Part shown: positions 5,629 through 6,038 of the stretch, in pieces
How positions within the stretch are numbered: the first letter of the stretch is position 1
Layout of the letters: every line of letters starts with the position of its first letter
DNA from: Candidatus Aminicenantota bacterium
GTDB taxonomy: Bacteria > Acidobacteriota > Aminicenantia > Aminicenantales > JAFGAV01
Length of the DNA: 6,038 nt
Assembly (NCBI GenBank): GCA_016867615.1
Contig: VGJG01000117.1
Location: forward strand, 1 to 6,038
Direction of reading: 5' to 3'
Notes under the pieces: model-generated
What the model saw: only the letters and a program-made list of their open reading frames with translations
Told to the model about the DNA's origin: nothing
Database searches by the model: none
Program-made: the position numbers and the translations under genes

Positions 5629-6015
5629 GGTTGAGCCTATCCCCTCCCCTCCTATCGTGATGGCCTGATCAAATGCATCACTCCTTGGTCGGTGCGCGGT
5701 GTCCATGCCCCTTTCTGTGGGCTGACACGCCTGGGGGGGGAGGCCGGCTTGAACTCTTCAAGCATAAAACCGGGCGGTGAGGCGTCGGATTCGCCCCGAA
5801 GCCCCCATTGCGGAGGAGGGGGCCGTCGGCTTGCCGACGGGGGGAACCGACGGGACGGTCGGCCCAGGGTCGAGCGTCGGGGGTTCCAAGGGGTAATGCC
5901 CCCTGGGTCGAAGGGGGGGGGTCTGTTTCCCGCACAAGAAGGAGAGGCAGAGAGCGAAACGACCGTGTTGACCGCATCCCGGACGGGGACTTATACTCTC
6001 CGCCTTGGAGGCAAA
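5629..6015. other. 387-nt non-coding stretch with dense stem-loops and G-tracts
   Basis: No convincing gene on either strand; long minus-strand frames here are low-complexity Pro/Arg/Ser-rich translations of G-tracts. Inverted repeats seen in order: GTGATG/CATCAC (5657-5681); GTGTC..GCCC / GGGC..GACAC (5699-5728); GCTTGAA-CTC-TTCAAGC (5747-5763, 7 bp, 3-nt loop); CCGTCGGC-TT-GCCGACGG (5823-5840); GGAACC/GGTTCC enclosing GACG/CGTC (5843-5887); CCAAGGGG/CCCCCTGG (5886-5906, one mismatch). G-runs of 8 (5733-5740), 6 (5839-5844) and 9 (5913-5921) also occur. None of the stems has the T-run of an intrinsic terminator. It resembles neither tRNA, tmRNA, RNase P nor SRP RNA by their conserved motifs. 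It may be a structured RNA or a structured intergenic repeat. Confidence 0.5.
5968..5997 (+). promoter_or_regulatory. sigma-70-type promoter of the gene entering at the right edge
   Basis: TTGACC (5968-5973, 5 of 6), 18-nt spacer, TATACT (5992-5997, 5 of 6). The start of transcription is expected near 6004, just ahead of GGAGG at 6007-6011. Confidence 0.6.
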
Positions 6016-6038
6016 ATGAACCATCAACCCGGATTCCG
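6016..6038 (+). CDS. start of an unidentified gene, cut by the window end
   Basis: ATG 6016 follows GGAGG (6007-6011) by 4 nt and a good promoter. Only seven codons are visible (MNHQPGF), so nothing can be said about the product. The combination of promoter, RBS and ATG in order is the only support. Confidence 0.45.

Noticed and set aside
5657..5681. Intrinsic terminator after the purF-like gene
   Set aside because: GTGATG/CATCAC has only 6 bp with a 13-nt loop and no T-run, so it is not a convincing terminator.
4474..5706. Long open minus-strand frame antisense to the purF-like gene (about 410 codons)
   Set aside because: Mirror of the codon bias of the plus-strand gene; no domain, RBS or promoter supports it.
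5758..6027. Minus-strand Pro/Arg-rich ORFs near the right edge
   Set aside because: The translations are low-complexity products of G-tracts, with no RBS, and overlap the promoter and start of a plus-strand gene.

Overview
The window is a G+C-rich bacterial chromosome segment with compact genes and short A+T-rich intergenic regions. A sigma-54-type promoter with an IHF consensus site and a signal-peptide-bearing lipoprotein point to a Gram-negative (diderm) host. The S9-peptidase remnant and the type of ParB would fit lineages such as Acidobacteriota/Aminicenantota or Desulfobacterota. That placement is a weak inference, because no rRNA or other marker gene is present.

Layout from left to right: (1) the 3' end of an O6-alkylguanine-DNA alkyltransferase gene (1-405, +). 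(2) A 233-nt A+T-rich regulatory region carrying an IHF-consensus site, a well-spaced -24/-12 (sigma-54) promoter and an 8+8 inverted repeat over the -12 box; it drives (3) a 126-aa putative lipoprotein (639-1019, +). (4) A convergent TM1586-type nitroreductase-like gene (1010-1864, -), whose stop overlaps the lipoprotein gene by 10 nt and whose promoter predicts a leaderless mRNA. (5) A divergent intergenic region (1865-2006) with a perfect 16-bp palindrome. (6) A parA-parB pair (2007-3606, +) with overlapping reading frames. (7) A remnant of an S9 prolyl-oligopeptidase-family gene (about 3747-4118, +): only the first propeller blades survive and the catalytic domain is absent. (8) A 469-aa PurF-like protein (4219-5628, +). 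It keeps the PRPP loop and all four presumed Fe-S cysteines, but the glutaminase nucleophile Cys and other glutamine-site residues are replaced. (9) A 387-nt non-coding stretch dense in stem-loops and G-tracts. (10) A sigma-70-type promoter, RBS and ATG of a further gene cut off by the window end.

The genes do not form one pathway. parAB is a self-contained DNA-segregation module, and the 16-bp palindrome upstream is the obvious candidate for its operator or centromere. The alkyltransferase, nitroreductase and lipoprotein look like independent single-gene units. The most notable item is the PurF paralogue with an apparently dead glutaminase half; its real substrate or nitrogen donor is open. 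Next are the well-formed sigma-54/IHF control region of the small lipoprotein, the leaderless divergent promoter, and the structured non-coding block near the right edge.
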